Assembly (NCBI GenBank): GCA_046704245.1
Contig: JBJKSD010000029.1
Span: 1-44,934 of the forward strand
DNA: 44,934 bases
Reading direction: 5' to 3'
Source of the DNA: UBA660 sp046704245
GTDB lineage: Bacteria; Bacillota_I; Bacilli_A; RF39; UBA660
The notes under the pieces are model-generated. The model was not told the DNA's origin. It searched no databases and saw only the letters and a list, made by a program, of their open reading frames with translations. The position numbers were made by a program, and so were the translations under genes. Of this stretch, positions 9,092 through 16,261 are shown in pieces; position 1 is the first letter of the stretch, and every line of letters starts with the position of its first letter.

Positions 9092-9625
9092 ATGAAAGCT
9101 ACTGGTATTGTAAGAAGAATAGATGATTTAGGTCGTATAGTAATACCTAAAGAGATAAGAAGAACATTTAGAATAAGAGAAGGAGAATCGTTAGAAATAT
9201 TTATTGATGATAATAACAATATAATATTAAAAAAACATTCGCCTATGGAACCCTTAAAAGAATTTGCTTTAAAATATGTTGAATCTATTTATCCATTAAT
9301 AAAACAAAATATAATTATAACTGATAGAGATAAAATATTAGCTGTTGCCGGACCAGATAAGGAGAAATATACTGGCAAATATATAAGCCAATATTTAGAA
9401 GATTTTTTACTTCGTCGTGATAATTTTGTCGAAAAATATAAAAAAGAAGTTGAATTTACTCCTGGAGTTAAAGAAGAAGCTATATATTCAATCAGCCCAA
9501 TAGTGGTAAATGGTGATGCTATTGGATTAGTTATTATCTTTACTAATAATGATGATACAACCTTTATTGAGAATAAAACAACCAATATTGCTGCACAATT
9601 TTTAAGCAAAAATGTTGAAAGTTAA
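9092..9625 (+). CDS. spoVT: Stage V sporulation protein T (AbrB-like regulator)
   Basis: SpoVT is a tetrameric transcription factor that adjusts sigma-G gene expression in the forespore. The N-terminal AbrB-type swapped-hairpin domain (MKATGIVRRIDDLGRIVIP through ILKKHSPM) is almost identical to the Bacillus protein, and the C-terminal GAF-like domain follows to residue 177. The start at 9092 is preferred over an upstream GTG at 9080 because the AAGGTGAGG site is 6 bases before it and the family begins with MKATGIVRR. The mfd-spoVT order is as in B. subtilis. No convincing sigma-G promoter was identified in the 65 bases upstream. Confidence 0.95.
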   Translation: MKATGIVRRIDDLGRIVIPKEIRRTFRIREGESLEIFIDDNNNIILKKHSPMEPLKEFALKYVESIYPLIKQNIIITDRDKILAVAGPDKEKYTGKYISQYLEDFLLRRDNFVEKYKKEVEFTPGVKEEAIYSISPIVVNGDAIGLVIIFTNNDDTTFIENKTTNIAAQFLSKNVES

Positions 9626-9643
9626 ACTTTAATATGGTAATAT
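9615..9643 (+). promoter_or_regulatory. Sigma-A promoter of the T-box/dut/metG unit
   Basis: TTGAAA (9615-9620), a 17-base spacer and TAATAT (9638-9643), with TGG just before the -10 giving an extended -10 element. It overlaps the end of spoVT and places the start of transcription near 9650, a sensible 5' end for the T-box leader. Confidence 0.65.
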
Positions 9644-9649
9644 ATAGAA

Positions 9650-9871
9650 AATATTTAAAGATGTTGAAGGAAAGAGTAAATAATATTAATTATGTAAAGA
9701 GAGCTTTGACGGTGAAAATAAGCCATAAAATATTATTGAAGATGATTCCCGAATCGTTTAACCGATATGTAGGTTAGAATCGCTATGTGCGTTAACACTA
9801 ATGAGTGCATAAATTATTATGAACTAAGGTGGTACCGCGTATTAACGTCCTTATATTAAGGGCGTTTTTTT
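9650..9871 (+). promoter_or_regulatory. T-box leader, probably methionine-specific
   Basis: A classical T-box riboswitch. The conserved T-box core AAGGTGGTACCGCG is at 9826-9839. It is followed by the intrinsic terminator stem 9844-9853 with 9857-9866 and a T-run to 9871. Upstream, the AGAGAGCTTTGACGG segment forms the base of stem I, and the likely specifier is ATG at 9742-9744, in the context TTGAAGATGATTCCC. Uncharged tRNA is expected to pair with the specifier and with TGGT in the T-box, favouring antitermination. The Met assignment rests on the codon and on metG downstream; the exact specifier loop was judged by eye. Confidence 0.92.
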
Positions 9872-9891
9872 ATTAGGAAGGTGGAGCAATA

Positions 9892-10371
9892 GTGAAAGCA
9901 AGAGGATTTGAAAAAATAGGTTTAGAGCAATTTAAGAATGATTTTAATGAACTAGATGTTAATTATGAAGATTTAATATTACCAAGAAGAAGCACTAAAG
10001 TTTCAGCGGGGTATGATTTTTTTGCACCATTTGATTTTATACTTAAGCCTAATGATATAATAAAAATACCTAGTGGTATTAAAGTATATATGCAGAATGA
10101 TGAGTATTTAGCTATTTTTGTAAGAGGAAGTGTAGGTTTTAAATATAATGTTAGATTATGTAATCAAACAGGTATTATTGATGCCGATTATTACAACAAT
10201 CCTTCTAATGAAGGGCATATATTTATAGCTTTGAAAAATGAAGGGGATAAGGATTGGATAATTAAAAAAGGTGATAAAATAGTTCAAGGAATATTCTGTA
10301 AATATTTATTAGTAGATAACGATAATGCTATTGATAAAGAAAGAGCTGGGGGATTTGGAAGCACTAACTAA
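9892..10371 (+). CDS. dut: dUTP diphosphatase (trimeric dUTPase family)
   Basis: It hydrolyses dUTP to dUMP and pyrophosphate, keeping uracil out of DNA and feeding thymidylate synthesis. All five trimeric-dUTPase motifs are visible: AGYD (residues 39-42), RGS (78-80), GIIDADY with the catalytic Asp (94-100), KGDKIVQG (126-133) and the C-terminal arm RAGGFGST (151-158). Length 159 is typical. It begins with GTG after a GGAAGGTGGAG site and is the first gene behind the Met T-box, 12 bases before metG. Coupling of dUTPase to methionyl-tRNA supply is unusual. No other family fits these motifs. Confidence 0.95.
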   Translation: MKARGFEKIGLEQFKNDFNELDVNYEDLILPRRSTKVSAGYDFFAPFDFILKPNDIIKIPSGIKVYMQNDEYLAIFVRGSVGFKYNVRLCNQTGIIDADYYNNPSNEGHIFIALKNEGDKDWIIKKGDKIVQGIFCKYLLVDNDNAIDKERAGGFGSTN

Positions 10372-10383
10372 GGAGGTGTTAAA

Positions 10384-11940
10384 ATGGATAAATATTATAT
10401 AACCACTGCTATTGCATATACTTCAGCACGTCCTCATATAGGTAATGTATATGAGATTGTTTTAGCTGATGCTATAGCTAGATATAAAAGATTATTAGGT
10501 TATGATGTTTACTTTCAGACAGGGACTGATGAACATGGTCATAAAATTGAGTTAAAAGCCCAAGAAGCTAATGTTGAACCACAACAATATGTTGATCAAA
10601 TAGCAAGTGAGGTAAAAGAAGAGTGGGATACTCTTAATACTAGCTATGATCAATTTGTTAGAACAACAGATCCTATTCATGGAAAGAGAGTCCAAGCAAT
10701 CTTTAAAAAATTATATGATCAGGGTGATATCTATTTAGGTAAATATGAAGGCCTATATTGTACTCCTTGTGAATCTTTTTATACGGAATCACAACTAATA
10801 AATGGTAAGTGCCCTGATTGTGGTCGAGAAGTACAAAAAACTAGTGAAGAAGCATACTTTTTAAATTTAAATAAATATATTGACCGTTTAATAGAACACA
10901 TTAATAATAATCCTGACTTTTTACAACCAACGGCTAGAAAAAATGAAATGCTCAATAACTTTATTAAACCAGGATTGCAAGATTTATGTGTATCGCGCAC
11001 TTCTTTTAAATGGGGAATACCTGTCTCATTTGATGATAAGCATGTAATATATGTATGGATTGATGCTTTAAGTAATTATATAACATTCTTGGATTATAAT
11101 GTTGATGGTAATAGTGGTGATAAATTTAAAAAATATTGGCCTGCCGATGTTCATATAATAGGGAAAGATATTATGAGATTTCATGCTATCTACTGGCCCA
11201 TTATTCTTTTAGCTTTAGGAGAACAATTACCTAAAAAAATATTAGGACACCCTTGGCTATTAAATGGCAATGATAAAATGAGTAAATCTAAAGGTAATGT
11301 TATATATGCCAGTGATTTAATTAAACATTTTGATATTGATGCGATAAGATTCTATTTACTTAATGAAATGAATTATAATAATGATGGCGTTATTACGTAT
11401 GATTTATTAATCGAAAGAACTAATACTGAGTTAGCTAACAATTTAGGTAACTTAATAAATAGAACTATCAATATGGTTAATCAATATAATGATGGTACAG
11501 TTTATGATCCTAATAACCAAATAACAGTTGATCAAACCTTTATAAATTTAGTAACATCACTACCAAAGAAAATAGAAGATAAGTTAAATAACTTACAAGT
11601 ATCGTCAGCTCTCCATGATCTATTTGATATATTTAGAGCAGCTAATAAATATATAGAAGATACTACTCCATGGATTGTAGCTAAAGATGAAACTCAAAAA
11701 GAAAGACTTAATACAATTCTTTATAATTTATTAGAATGTATTAGGGTAGGAGCAGTATTATTACAACCTTTTCTTCCTGATACAGCCGAAAAAATATTTA
11801 AACAATTAAATACCGGAGCTAAATCATGGCAAACTCTTCATGATTTTAATAAAAATAAATTTATAAACAAAGTTAATAAACCCGAACCATTATTTATACG
11901 TATTGATAAGGCAGAAAAGTTAAAAGCATTAAATAATTAA
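10384..11940 (+). CDS. metG: Methionine--tRNA ligase
   Basis: A class I aminoacyl-tRNA synthetase that charges tRNA-Met. HIGH-type motif HIGN is at residues 18-21 and KMSKS at about 299-303; the connective domain has a zinc-binding knuckle (CTPCESFYTES...CPDCG). The alpha-helical anticodon domain ends at residue 518, so the C-terminal tRNA-binding (Trbp111-like) domain of the 660-residue B. subtilis enzyme is absent, as in many shorter MetG proteins. A strong AAGGAGGTG site precedes the ATG. The gene is second in the Met T-box transcript, and control by uncharged tRNA-Met makes direct sense. Confidence 0.98.
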   Translation: MDKYYITTAIAYTSARPHIGNVYEIVLADAIARYKRLLGYDVYFQTGTDEHGHKIELKAQEANVEPQQYVDQIASEVKEEWDTLNTSYDQFVRTTDPIHGKRVQAIFKKLYDQGDIYLGKYEGLYCTPCESFYTESQLINGKCPDCGREVQKTSEEAYFLNLNKYIDRLIEHINNNPDFLQPTARKNEMLNNFIKPGLQDLCVSRTSFKWGIPVSFDDKHVIYVWIDALSNYITFLDYNVDGNSGDKFKKYWPADVHIIGKDIMRFHAIYWPIILLALGEQLPKKILGHPWLLNGNDKMSKSKGNVIYASDLIKHFDIDAIRFYLLNEMNYNNDGVITYDLLIERTNTELANNLGNLINRTINMVNQYNDGTVYDPNNQITVDQTFINLVTSLPKKIEDKLNNLQVSSALHDLFDIFRAANKYIEDTTPWIVAKDETQKERLNTILYNLLECIRVGAVLLQPFLPDTAEKIFKQLNTGAKSWQTLHDFNKNKFINKVNKPEPLFIRIDKAEKLKALNN

Positions 11941-11942
11941 AA

Positions 11943-11958
11943 TATTTCCCGGGAAATA
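11943..11958. promoter_or_regulatory. Noc-binding-site-like palindrome, copy 3
   Basis: The third perfect copy of TATTTCCCGGGAAATA, core 11944-11957, this time intergenic, two bases after the metG stop. It lacks a T-run and is not a normal terminator. Identity with the copies in ybaB and rsmI supports a common DNA-binding partner. Confidence 0.72.
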
Positions 11959-12071
11959 AATGTCAAATAATATCAAGCTATAAATAAAAAGTATTAAAAA
12001 TTAAGTTTTTATATAGCAATTATGATATTATTAAGTTTGTAGTAGTCGTAAAATAAAAAGGAGAATGATGG

Positions 12072-12236
12072 ATGACTACTAAGGGAAGCAAATACAAACT
12101 AGTCAGTATTGTATTTACAGCAGGGATACTTTTTCAAATAACGGAGATAGTTATAAAGTTCACCGTTATTGATTTCTGTTATTTATTAATATTAGTTACT
12201 TATTTCTATAGGTATCTATTAATAAAGAGAGAATAA
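12072..12236 (+). CDS. Small membrane protein of unknown function
   Basis: A 54-codon ORF in the 353-base gap between metG and tatD. It begins ATG ACT ACT AAG, 8 bases after an AAGGAG site (12058-12063), and encodes a basic N-terminus (MTTKGSKYK), two hydrophobic stretches (about residues 9-28 and 30-48) and a basic end (YRYLLIKRE), the layout of a two-pass membrane peptide. A hairpin with a T-run follows at 12251. A possible promoter is TGA-TATTAT at 12023-12031, with a weak -35. I do not recognise the family and cannot assign a role. It could be a chance ORF, though the ribosome binding site and terminator favour a real gene. Confidence 0.5.
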   Translation: MTTKGSKYKLVSIVFTAGILFQITEIVIKFTVIDFCYLLILVTYFYRYLLIKRE

Positions 12237-12250
12237 AATTGTTAGTATAG

Positions 12251-12283
12251 GTATACTACATTAATTTGTGGTATACTTTTTTT
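12251..12283 (+). terminator. Hairpin with T-run before tatD
   Basis: A 9-bp stem (12251-12259 with 12268-12276, one G-U pair), an 8-base loop and seven T's. It would end the transcript of the small ORF. The tatD ribosome binding site begins at the very next base. The right arm also contains TGG-TATACT (12269-12277), which resembles an extended -10, so the element may double as the tatD promoter. Confidence 0.65.
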
Positions 12284-12293
12284 GGTGATAAAT

Positions 12294-13058
12294 ATGTTAA
12301 TAGATACCCATTGCCATATATTTAGTGAACATTATAATAGTGTTGAAAAGATTATTAATGATGCCTATAATAAACACATTAAAATATTAATTATAAATGG
12401 TTATGACAAAACGACTAATAAAATGGCTATTGATTTAGCTAATAAATATGAATATGTATATGCAACAATAGGATATAATCCGGGTAATGCAAAGAACTTT
12501 AATGATGAGGATTTAATTACTTTAGACCAACAATTAAATAATAAAAAGGTAGTAGCTGTTGGTGAAATTGGTTTGGATTATTATTGGTATAAAGACTTAA
12601 AAGATGAGCAACAAAAATTATTTATCGATCAGATTAAATTAGCTAATAAACATCATAAACCGGTTATTGTGCACTGCCGCGAAGCTATTGATGATGTATA
12701 TAATATACTAAAACAATATCATACTAAAGATATTGGGGGTATAATGCATTGTTTTAATGCTTCATATGAAATAGCTAATAAATTTATTAATTTGGGATTG
12801 AAAATAGGAGTAGGAGGTATTGTAACCTTTAAAAATACTAATTTGGGTGAGGTAATAAAAAAAATTCCTCTTGAATATATAGTATTAGAAACAGATTCTC
12901 CATATTTAGCTCCCGAACCACATCGTGGCAAAAAAAATGAACCTCAATATTTAAATTTAATAGCTCAAAAAATTGCTAATTTAAAGGATATAGATATAGA
13001 TAAGGTGACCACCCAGACAGGCCATAATGCCATCCAGTTATTTGATTTGAATATTTAA
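12294..13058 (+). CDS. tatD: TatD family DNase/hydrolase
   Basis: A metal-dependent TIM-barrel hydrolase of the TatD family (B. subtilis YabD), 254 residues. Metal ligands expected for the family are present: HCH in LIDTHCH (His6, His8), Glu in VGEIGLDYYW, His in PVIVHCREA, a later His in GGIMHCFNA, and Asp in ETDSPYLAPEPHRGKKNEP. The start at 12294 is chosen over an in-frame TTG/GTG at 12282/12285 because GGTGAT at 12284-12289 is well placed and the family starts with LIDTHCH. metG-tatD order is conserved in Bacilli. Its proposed roles are 3'-5' DNA/RNA exonuclease or D-aminoacyl-tRNA processing. Confidence 0.95.
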   Translation: MLIDTHCHIFSEHYNSVEKIINDAYNKHIKILIINGYDKTTNKMAIDLANKYEYVYATIGYNPGNAKNFNDEDLITLDQQLNNKKVVAVGEIGLDYYWYKDLKDEQQKLFIDQIKLANKHHKPVIVHCREAIDDVYNILKQYHTKDIGGIMHCFNASYEIANKFINLGLKIGVGGIVTFKNTNLGEVIKKIPLEYIVLETDSPYLAPEPHRGKKNEPQYLNLIAQKIANLKDIDIDKVTTQTGHNAIQLFDLNI

Positions 13059-13070
13059 TTATGATATAAT
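13042..13070 (+). promoter_or_regulatory. Promoter of the 3D-domain gene
   Basis: TTGATT (13042-13047), a 17-base spacer and a perfect TATAAT (13065-13070) preceded by TGA, giving an extended -10. The -35 lies in the last codons of tatD. It drives the gene at 13099 separately from tatD. Confidence 0.7.
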
Positions 13071-13098
13071 TATTTTACCCTATTAAAGAGGTGAAAAA

Positions 13099-13770
13099 AT
13101 GAAATTATACTTACCGTATATGGTTAAAATGGTAGTTAAATTAAGTATTGTAATGCTTTTTTTAGGTATCCATCCATGTATCGATAATTATGAACATAAT
13201 ATCACTAACACTAACAATGAAAAAGCTGTGCAATTGATACATGAATATATAGATTATAATACTATTAATAAAGATAGTTATAGCGTACCCTTGTTTGCCA
13301 CTAAGATAATAACAGCTGGGAAACAAGGTGTAATAGCATATACTAATAATAATCCGGAGCCTGTACTTATAAAGGAACCAATAGATGAAATAGTTGAAAA
13401 TGGTAAAGGTAACCCTGGTTATTTTATTGGGACTATGACAGGATATGGACCTAACTGTAAGGGTTGTAGCGGAAGAGTAGCATGTAAGCCATATCAGAAT
13501 GTTAAAAATGGTAATATATATTATAATGATAAAGAATATGGAAAAATTAGAATAGTAGCTGCTGATCGAGATATTCCATGTGGAACGGTTGTTGAAATAT
13601 CTAATTTTTGGTTATCATCTGATCCAATAAAAGCTGTGGTCTTAGATAGGGGTAGTGCTATTCAAGGTAAGATTATGGATTTATTATTTAATACCGAATC
13701 TGAAACAATAAAAGTGGGGCGCCAACGTAATATTAGATATGATATTTTACGTTGGGGATGGGAAAATTAA
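13099..13770 (+). CDS. Secreted 3D-domain protein (YabE-like C-terminus)
   Basis: A 223-residue exported protein. The N-terminus is basic and then hydrophobic (residues 8-24), acting as a signal peptide or anchor. The C-terminal 95 residues form a 3D domain, named for three conserved aspartates: GTMTGYGPNCKGCSGRVAC, then AADRDIPCGT, VVLDRGSAIQG and IMDLLF. The fold is related to MltA-type lytic transglycosylases, suggesting cell-wall cleavage. In B. subtilis the larger YabE (with G5 domain) occupies this place between tatD and rnmV/rsmA; here the G5/DUF348 region and rnmV are missing. Cell-wall remodelling, perhaps in growth or germination, is inferred. Confidence 0.85.
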   Translation: MKLYLPYMVKMVVKLSIVMLFLGIHPCIDNYEHNITNTNNEKAVQLIHEYIDYNTINKDSYSVPLFATKIITAGKQGVIAYTNNNPEPVLIKEPIDEIVENGKGNPGYFIGTMTGYGPNCKGCSGRVACKPYQNVKNGNIYYNDKEYGKIRIVAADRDIPCGTVVEISNFWLSSDPIKAVVLDRGSAIQGKIMDLLFNTESETIKVGRQRNIRYDILRWGWEN

Positions 13771-13798
13771 AAGTCTATCATTGATAGACTTTTTTTTA
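13771..13798 (+). terminator. Intrinsic terminator after the 3D-domain gene
   Basis: A perfect 9-bp stem (13771-13779 with 13783-13791), a 3-base loop and a run of eight T's starting one base after the stop codon. It separates the cell-wall gene from rsmA. Confidence 0.9.
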
Positions 13799-13839
13799 TT
13801 ATTTAGATATGAGATAATATTATCAATATGGGGTGGATT

Positions 13840-14637
13840 ATGAATAATTTTAAATTTAAGAAAAGATTAGGTCAACATTTTTTAATAGATAATAATATTA
13901 TCAATAATATAGTTAGCGAAGCTTCAATTAGTAAAGATACTCTTGTATTGGAAATTGGTGCTGGAGCTGGCGCATTAACTAATCGATTAGTAGAAGAAGC
14001 TAAATATGTAATAGCTTATGAAATAGATAAAAGTTTAGCTTCTTATCTAAATAAATTATTAGCTAAATATAATAATTTAAAAATTATCTATGACGATTTT
14101 CTAAAACACGATATCAATAAAGATATTGCAAATTATCAATATAATGAATTGTTAATTATAGGTAATCTCCCATATTATATTTCAACACCAATTATCAATA
14201 AAATTATTGACGACAGTATTCCAGTTAACAAGATTGTCATCATGATTCAAAAAGAAGTAGGGGAAAGAATAACAGCTAAACCTGGGACAAAAGAATATAG
14301 TTCATTGTCTATTTATATTGATTATTATTTTGAGGTTAAAAAATTATTTATCGTTAATCACAATGTCTTTAGACCCAAACCAGCTGTTGACAGTGTTGTA
14401 ATTAAGTTAGAAAAAAGACAAAAGCCTAAAGTTAAAGTATTAGATGAGCAATTATTTTTTAAATTAATAAGAGATGCCTTTACCTTTAAAAGAAAAAATA
14501 TCCGCAATAATTTACGTCAATATGATTTATCAGTTATAGAAGAAGTATTAAAAAAATATCATTTAGATCTAACAGTAAGAGCTGAGTATATATCAATCGA
14601 TATATTTACTGATCTAGCTAATAACCTAACAAAATAA
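13840..14637 (+). CDS. rsmA: 16S rRNA dimethyladenosine transferase RsmA (KsgA)
   Basis: It dimethylates A1518 and A1519 in helix 45 of 16S rRNA late in 30S assembly. The 265-residue protein has KKRLGQHFL at the N-terminus, the SAM motif LEIGAGAGALT, motif IV IGNLPYYISTPI, MIQKEVGERI, and the C-terminal helix region FKRKNIRNNLRQY. The start at 13840 is preferred to ATG 13828 because the GGGGTGG site lies between the two. It sits between the 3D-domain gene and yabG as in B. subtilis, minus rnmV. An AT-rich -10-like stretch (GATAAT, 13813-13818) could serve as its promoter, without a clear -35. Confidence 0.97.
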   Translation: MNNFKFKKRLGQHFLIDNNIINNIVSEASISKDTLVLEIGAGAGALTNRLVEEAKYVIAYEIDKSLASYLNKLLAKYNNLKIIYDDFLKHDINKDIANYQYNELLIIGNLPYYISTPIINKIIDDSIPVNKIVIMIQKEVGERITAKPGTKEYSSLSIYIDYYFEVKKLFIVNHNVFRPKPAVDSVVIKLEKRQKPKVKVLDEQLFFKLIRDAFTFKRKNIRNNLRQYDLSVIEEVLKKYHLDLTVRAEYISIDIFTDLANNLTK

Positions 14638-14648
14638 TATAAAAGACA

Positions 14649-14694
14649 ACACCTCATAAATGATATGACATATTATATATTAGATTTGAGGTGT
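14649..14694 (+). promoter_or_regulatory. Hairpin sequestering the yabG ribosome binding site
   Basis: ACACCTCA (14649-14656) is the exact complement of TGAGGTGT (14687-14694), which contains the yabG Shine-Dalgarno GAGGTG; two more A-T pairs extend it after a one-base bulge. The loop holds a candidate sigma-K promoter. Transcripts that enter from rsmA would hide the site, whereas transcripts that start inside the loop would not. Confidence 0.55.
14651..14677 (+). promoter_or_regulatory. Candidate sigma-K promoter of yabG
   Basis: AC (14651-14652), a 16-base gap, and CATATTATA (14669-14677) fit the Bacillus sigma-K pattern AC-N16-CATANNNTA. yabG is a sigma-K gene in B. subtilis. In DNA this AT-rich the match is suggestive only. 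Confidence 0.4.
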
Positions 14695-14698
14695 ATAT

Positions 14699-15484
14699 AT
14701 GAATTTTAAAGTGGGGGATTTAGTCACTCGCAATTCATATAATAATGATGTTATATTTAAAATTATTAATATAGATAATAATATTGCTATATTAAAAGGA
14801 ATAAATATTCGTTTACTTGCTGATAGTGATTTAGATGATCTATGTCGCTGTGATAACGATGATGATGAAGATCACGATGAAGATGTTGCTAATATGATTA
14901 GGGATAGTTTTAATACCGAACGTGATGATTATTTTTATATTCCGGGGATAGTTTTACATATTGATGGTGATCCAGATTATTTAAAAAGAAGTATGAAGTT
15001 TTATAAGAAATCTAATATTATGGCTTATGGGATAGTGTTAAAAGAGTCGGAAATACATAAGTATATACTTGATTATATAAATAAAACTAAGCCTGATATA
15101 ATTGTTATAACTGGGCACGATGCCCTTAATAAAAAGAATAGTGATCCTAGAAATCTAAATTCTTATAAAAATACAGATAATTTTATTAAGGCTATTATGG
15201 AAGCTAGAAAATACGAAAAGGCACCCGATAAATTAATTGTTATTGCAGGAGCCTGTCAATCAAACTATGAGGAATTAATAAAATCGGGTGCTAATTTTGC
15301 CTCTAGTCCTAAACGAATCAATATTCATGCATTAGATCCCGCTATTATTGCATCTAGCATCAGTTTATCAGAGCGTGGTAAGGATATAGATTTAGTTGGT
15401 ATTTTGGAAAAAACAAAGTATGGTAAGGATGGAATAGGTGGTATAAAGACAAATGGTATGATGTATATTGGGTATCCACGTTAA
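14699..15484 (+). CDS. yabG: Sporulation-specific protease YabG
   Basis: YabG is a cysteine protease made in the mother cell that trims spore-coat proteins and, in clostridia, processes germination proteins. The 261-residue protein matches in overall layout: an N-terminal SH3-like segment (FKVGDLVTRNSY), PGIVLHIDGDPDYLKRSM, DIIVITGHDALNKK, IAGACQSNYEELIKSGANFASSP, and a C-terminal GKDGIGGIKTNG. An Asp-rich stretch around residues 40-63 is unusually acidic. It follows rsmA as in B. subtilis. Translation probably depends on where the transcript starts, because the GAGGTG site lies in an inverted repeat. Confidence 0.93.
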   Translation: MNFKVGDLVTRNSYNNDVIFKIINIDNNIAILKGINIRLLADSDLDDLCRCDNDDDEDHDEDVANMIRDSFNTERDDYFYIPGIVLHIDGDPDYLKRSMKFYKKSNIMAYGIVLKESEIHKYILDYINKTKPDIIVITGHDALNKKNSDPRNLNSYKNTDNFIKAIMEARKYEKAPDKLIVIAGACQSNYEELIKSGANFASSPKRINIHALDPAIIASSISLSERGKDIDLVGILEKTKYGKDGIGGIKTNGMMYIGYPR

Positions 15485-15490
15485 AAATTA

Positions 15491-15519
15491 TTGCATTTTT
15501 CCATAAATTGGTATATGAT
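15491..15519 (+). promoter_or_regulatory. Probable sigma-A promoter of spoVG
   Basis: TTGCAT (15491-15496), a 17-base spacer and TATGAT (15514-15519). In Bacillus spoVG uses sigma-H. A GGAAT at 15535-15539 is faintly like a sigma-H -10, but the matching -35 is poor, so a vegetative promoter is the better reading. Confidence 0.5.
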
Positions 15520-15557
15520 TATGTTGGAATGTTATAACTTGGGGAGGAGGAATTTTC

Positions 15558-15881
15558 TTGAAAATTACATCTGTGAATGTACGCAGAATCGAAAAGGAAG
15601 GTTCTCGTATGAAGGCTATCGCATCAGTTTTATTGGATGATAGCTTTGCAGTACATGATATAAGAGTAATAGAAGGCGATAATGGACTATTTATTGCTAT
15701 GCCTAGCCGTAAAACAGCTACAGGCGGATATCGTGATATAGCGCATCCTATTAATCAAGAAGTTCGTCAAATGTTTGAAGAAGAAATTTTGAAAGCATAT
15801 GAGAACGAAGAATTAAAAGAGTCAGATGGCGATAATTCTGAGGAAAGTACCGAAGAAGAGACTGAAGCTGTAACAGAATAA
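15558..15881 (+). CDS. spoVG: Septation/sporulation regulator SpoVG
   Basis: SpoVG is a small nucleic-acid-binding regulator that affects asymmetric septation and, in many Firmicutes, virulence and cell-wall genes. The core (about residues 1-84) is highly conserved: ITSVNVRRI, KAIASVLLDDSFAVHDIRVIEG, LFIAMPSRK, YRDIAHPI. The protein starts with TTG, 7 bases after a strong GGAGGAGG site (15543-15550). After residue 85 there is an acidic Glu-rich tail. Purine genes and veg, which lie nearby in B. subtilis, are absent. It is a single-gene unit bounded by a strong terminator. Confidence 0.97.
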   Translation: MKITSVNVRRIEKEGSRMKAIASVLLDDSFAVHDIRVIEGDNGLFIAMPSRKTATGGYRDIAHPINQEVRQMFEEEILKAYENEELKESDGDNSEESTEEETEAVTE

Positions 15882-15883
15882 AG

Positions 15884-15911
15884 AAAGCTCTAGAATACTA
15901 GAGCTTTTTTT
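15884..15911 (+). terminator. Intrinsic terminator after spoVG
   Basis: A perfect 10-bp stem (15884-15893 with 15898-15907), an AATA loop and four further T's, directly after the spoVG stop codon. It isolates spoVG from yabP. Confidence 0.92.
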
Positions 15912-15913
15912 GT

Positions 15914-15942
15914 GAATAAAAATTAATATACTCACATAAATT
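15914..15942 (+). promoter_or_regulatory. Candidate sigma-E promoter of yabP-yabQ
   Basis: GAATAAA (15914-15920), 14 bases, then CATAAATT (15935-15942) partly matches the sigma-E consensus KMATATT-N14-CATACAMT. The yabPQ operon is sigma-E dependent in B. subtilis. The match is incomplete and would need a transcription start map. Confidence 0.35.
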
Positions 15943-15964
15943 GATAAAAAGGGAGGAATAAGGA

Positions 15965-16261
15965 ATGGACAAGATGTCGACTGATGTAGAAACAGTAGGT
16001 AATAGCACAATATCTATTAATGACCGCAAGAATATTACAATAAGTGGTGTTAAAAAGATTGATAGTTTTAACGATGAAGAATTTCTATTAGAAACTACTT
16101 TAGGATATATGGTTATAAAAGGCGCTAATTTAGAAATAGTAAAATTAGATACTTATCAAGGCACTGTATCAATAAAAGGTATATTAAATAGTATGGCATA
16201 TATTCAACAAGGTGGTAAAACCCGTAAAGAAGAAGGCTTATTTAATAGGCTATTTCGCTAA
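15965..16261 (+). CDS. yabP: Sporulation protein YabP
   Basis: YabP (98 residues) is needed for spore cortex formation in B. subtilis and is made in the mother cell. The family pattern is clear: NDRKNITISGVKKIDSFNDEEFLLETTLGYMVIKGANLEIVKLDTYQGTVSIKGILNSMAYI. It is related to the YqfC fold. The start follows GGGAGGAATAAGGA. Its TAA shares one base with the ATG of yabQ, so the two are translationally coupled. The RNA-binding-like gene yabO, usually just upstream, is missing. Together with yabQ it is among the better markers that this organism makes true endospores. Confidence 0.95.
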   Translation: MDKMSTDVETVGNSTISINDRKNITISGVKKIDSFNDEEFLLETTLGYMVIKGANLEIVKLDTYQGTVSIKGILNSMAYIQQGGKTRKEEGLFNRLFR

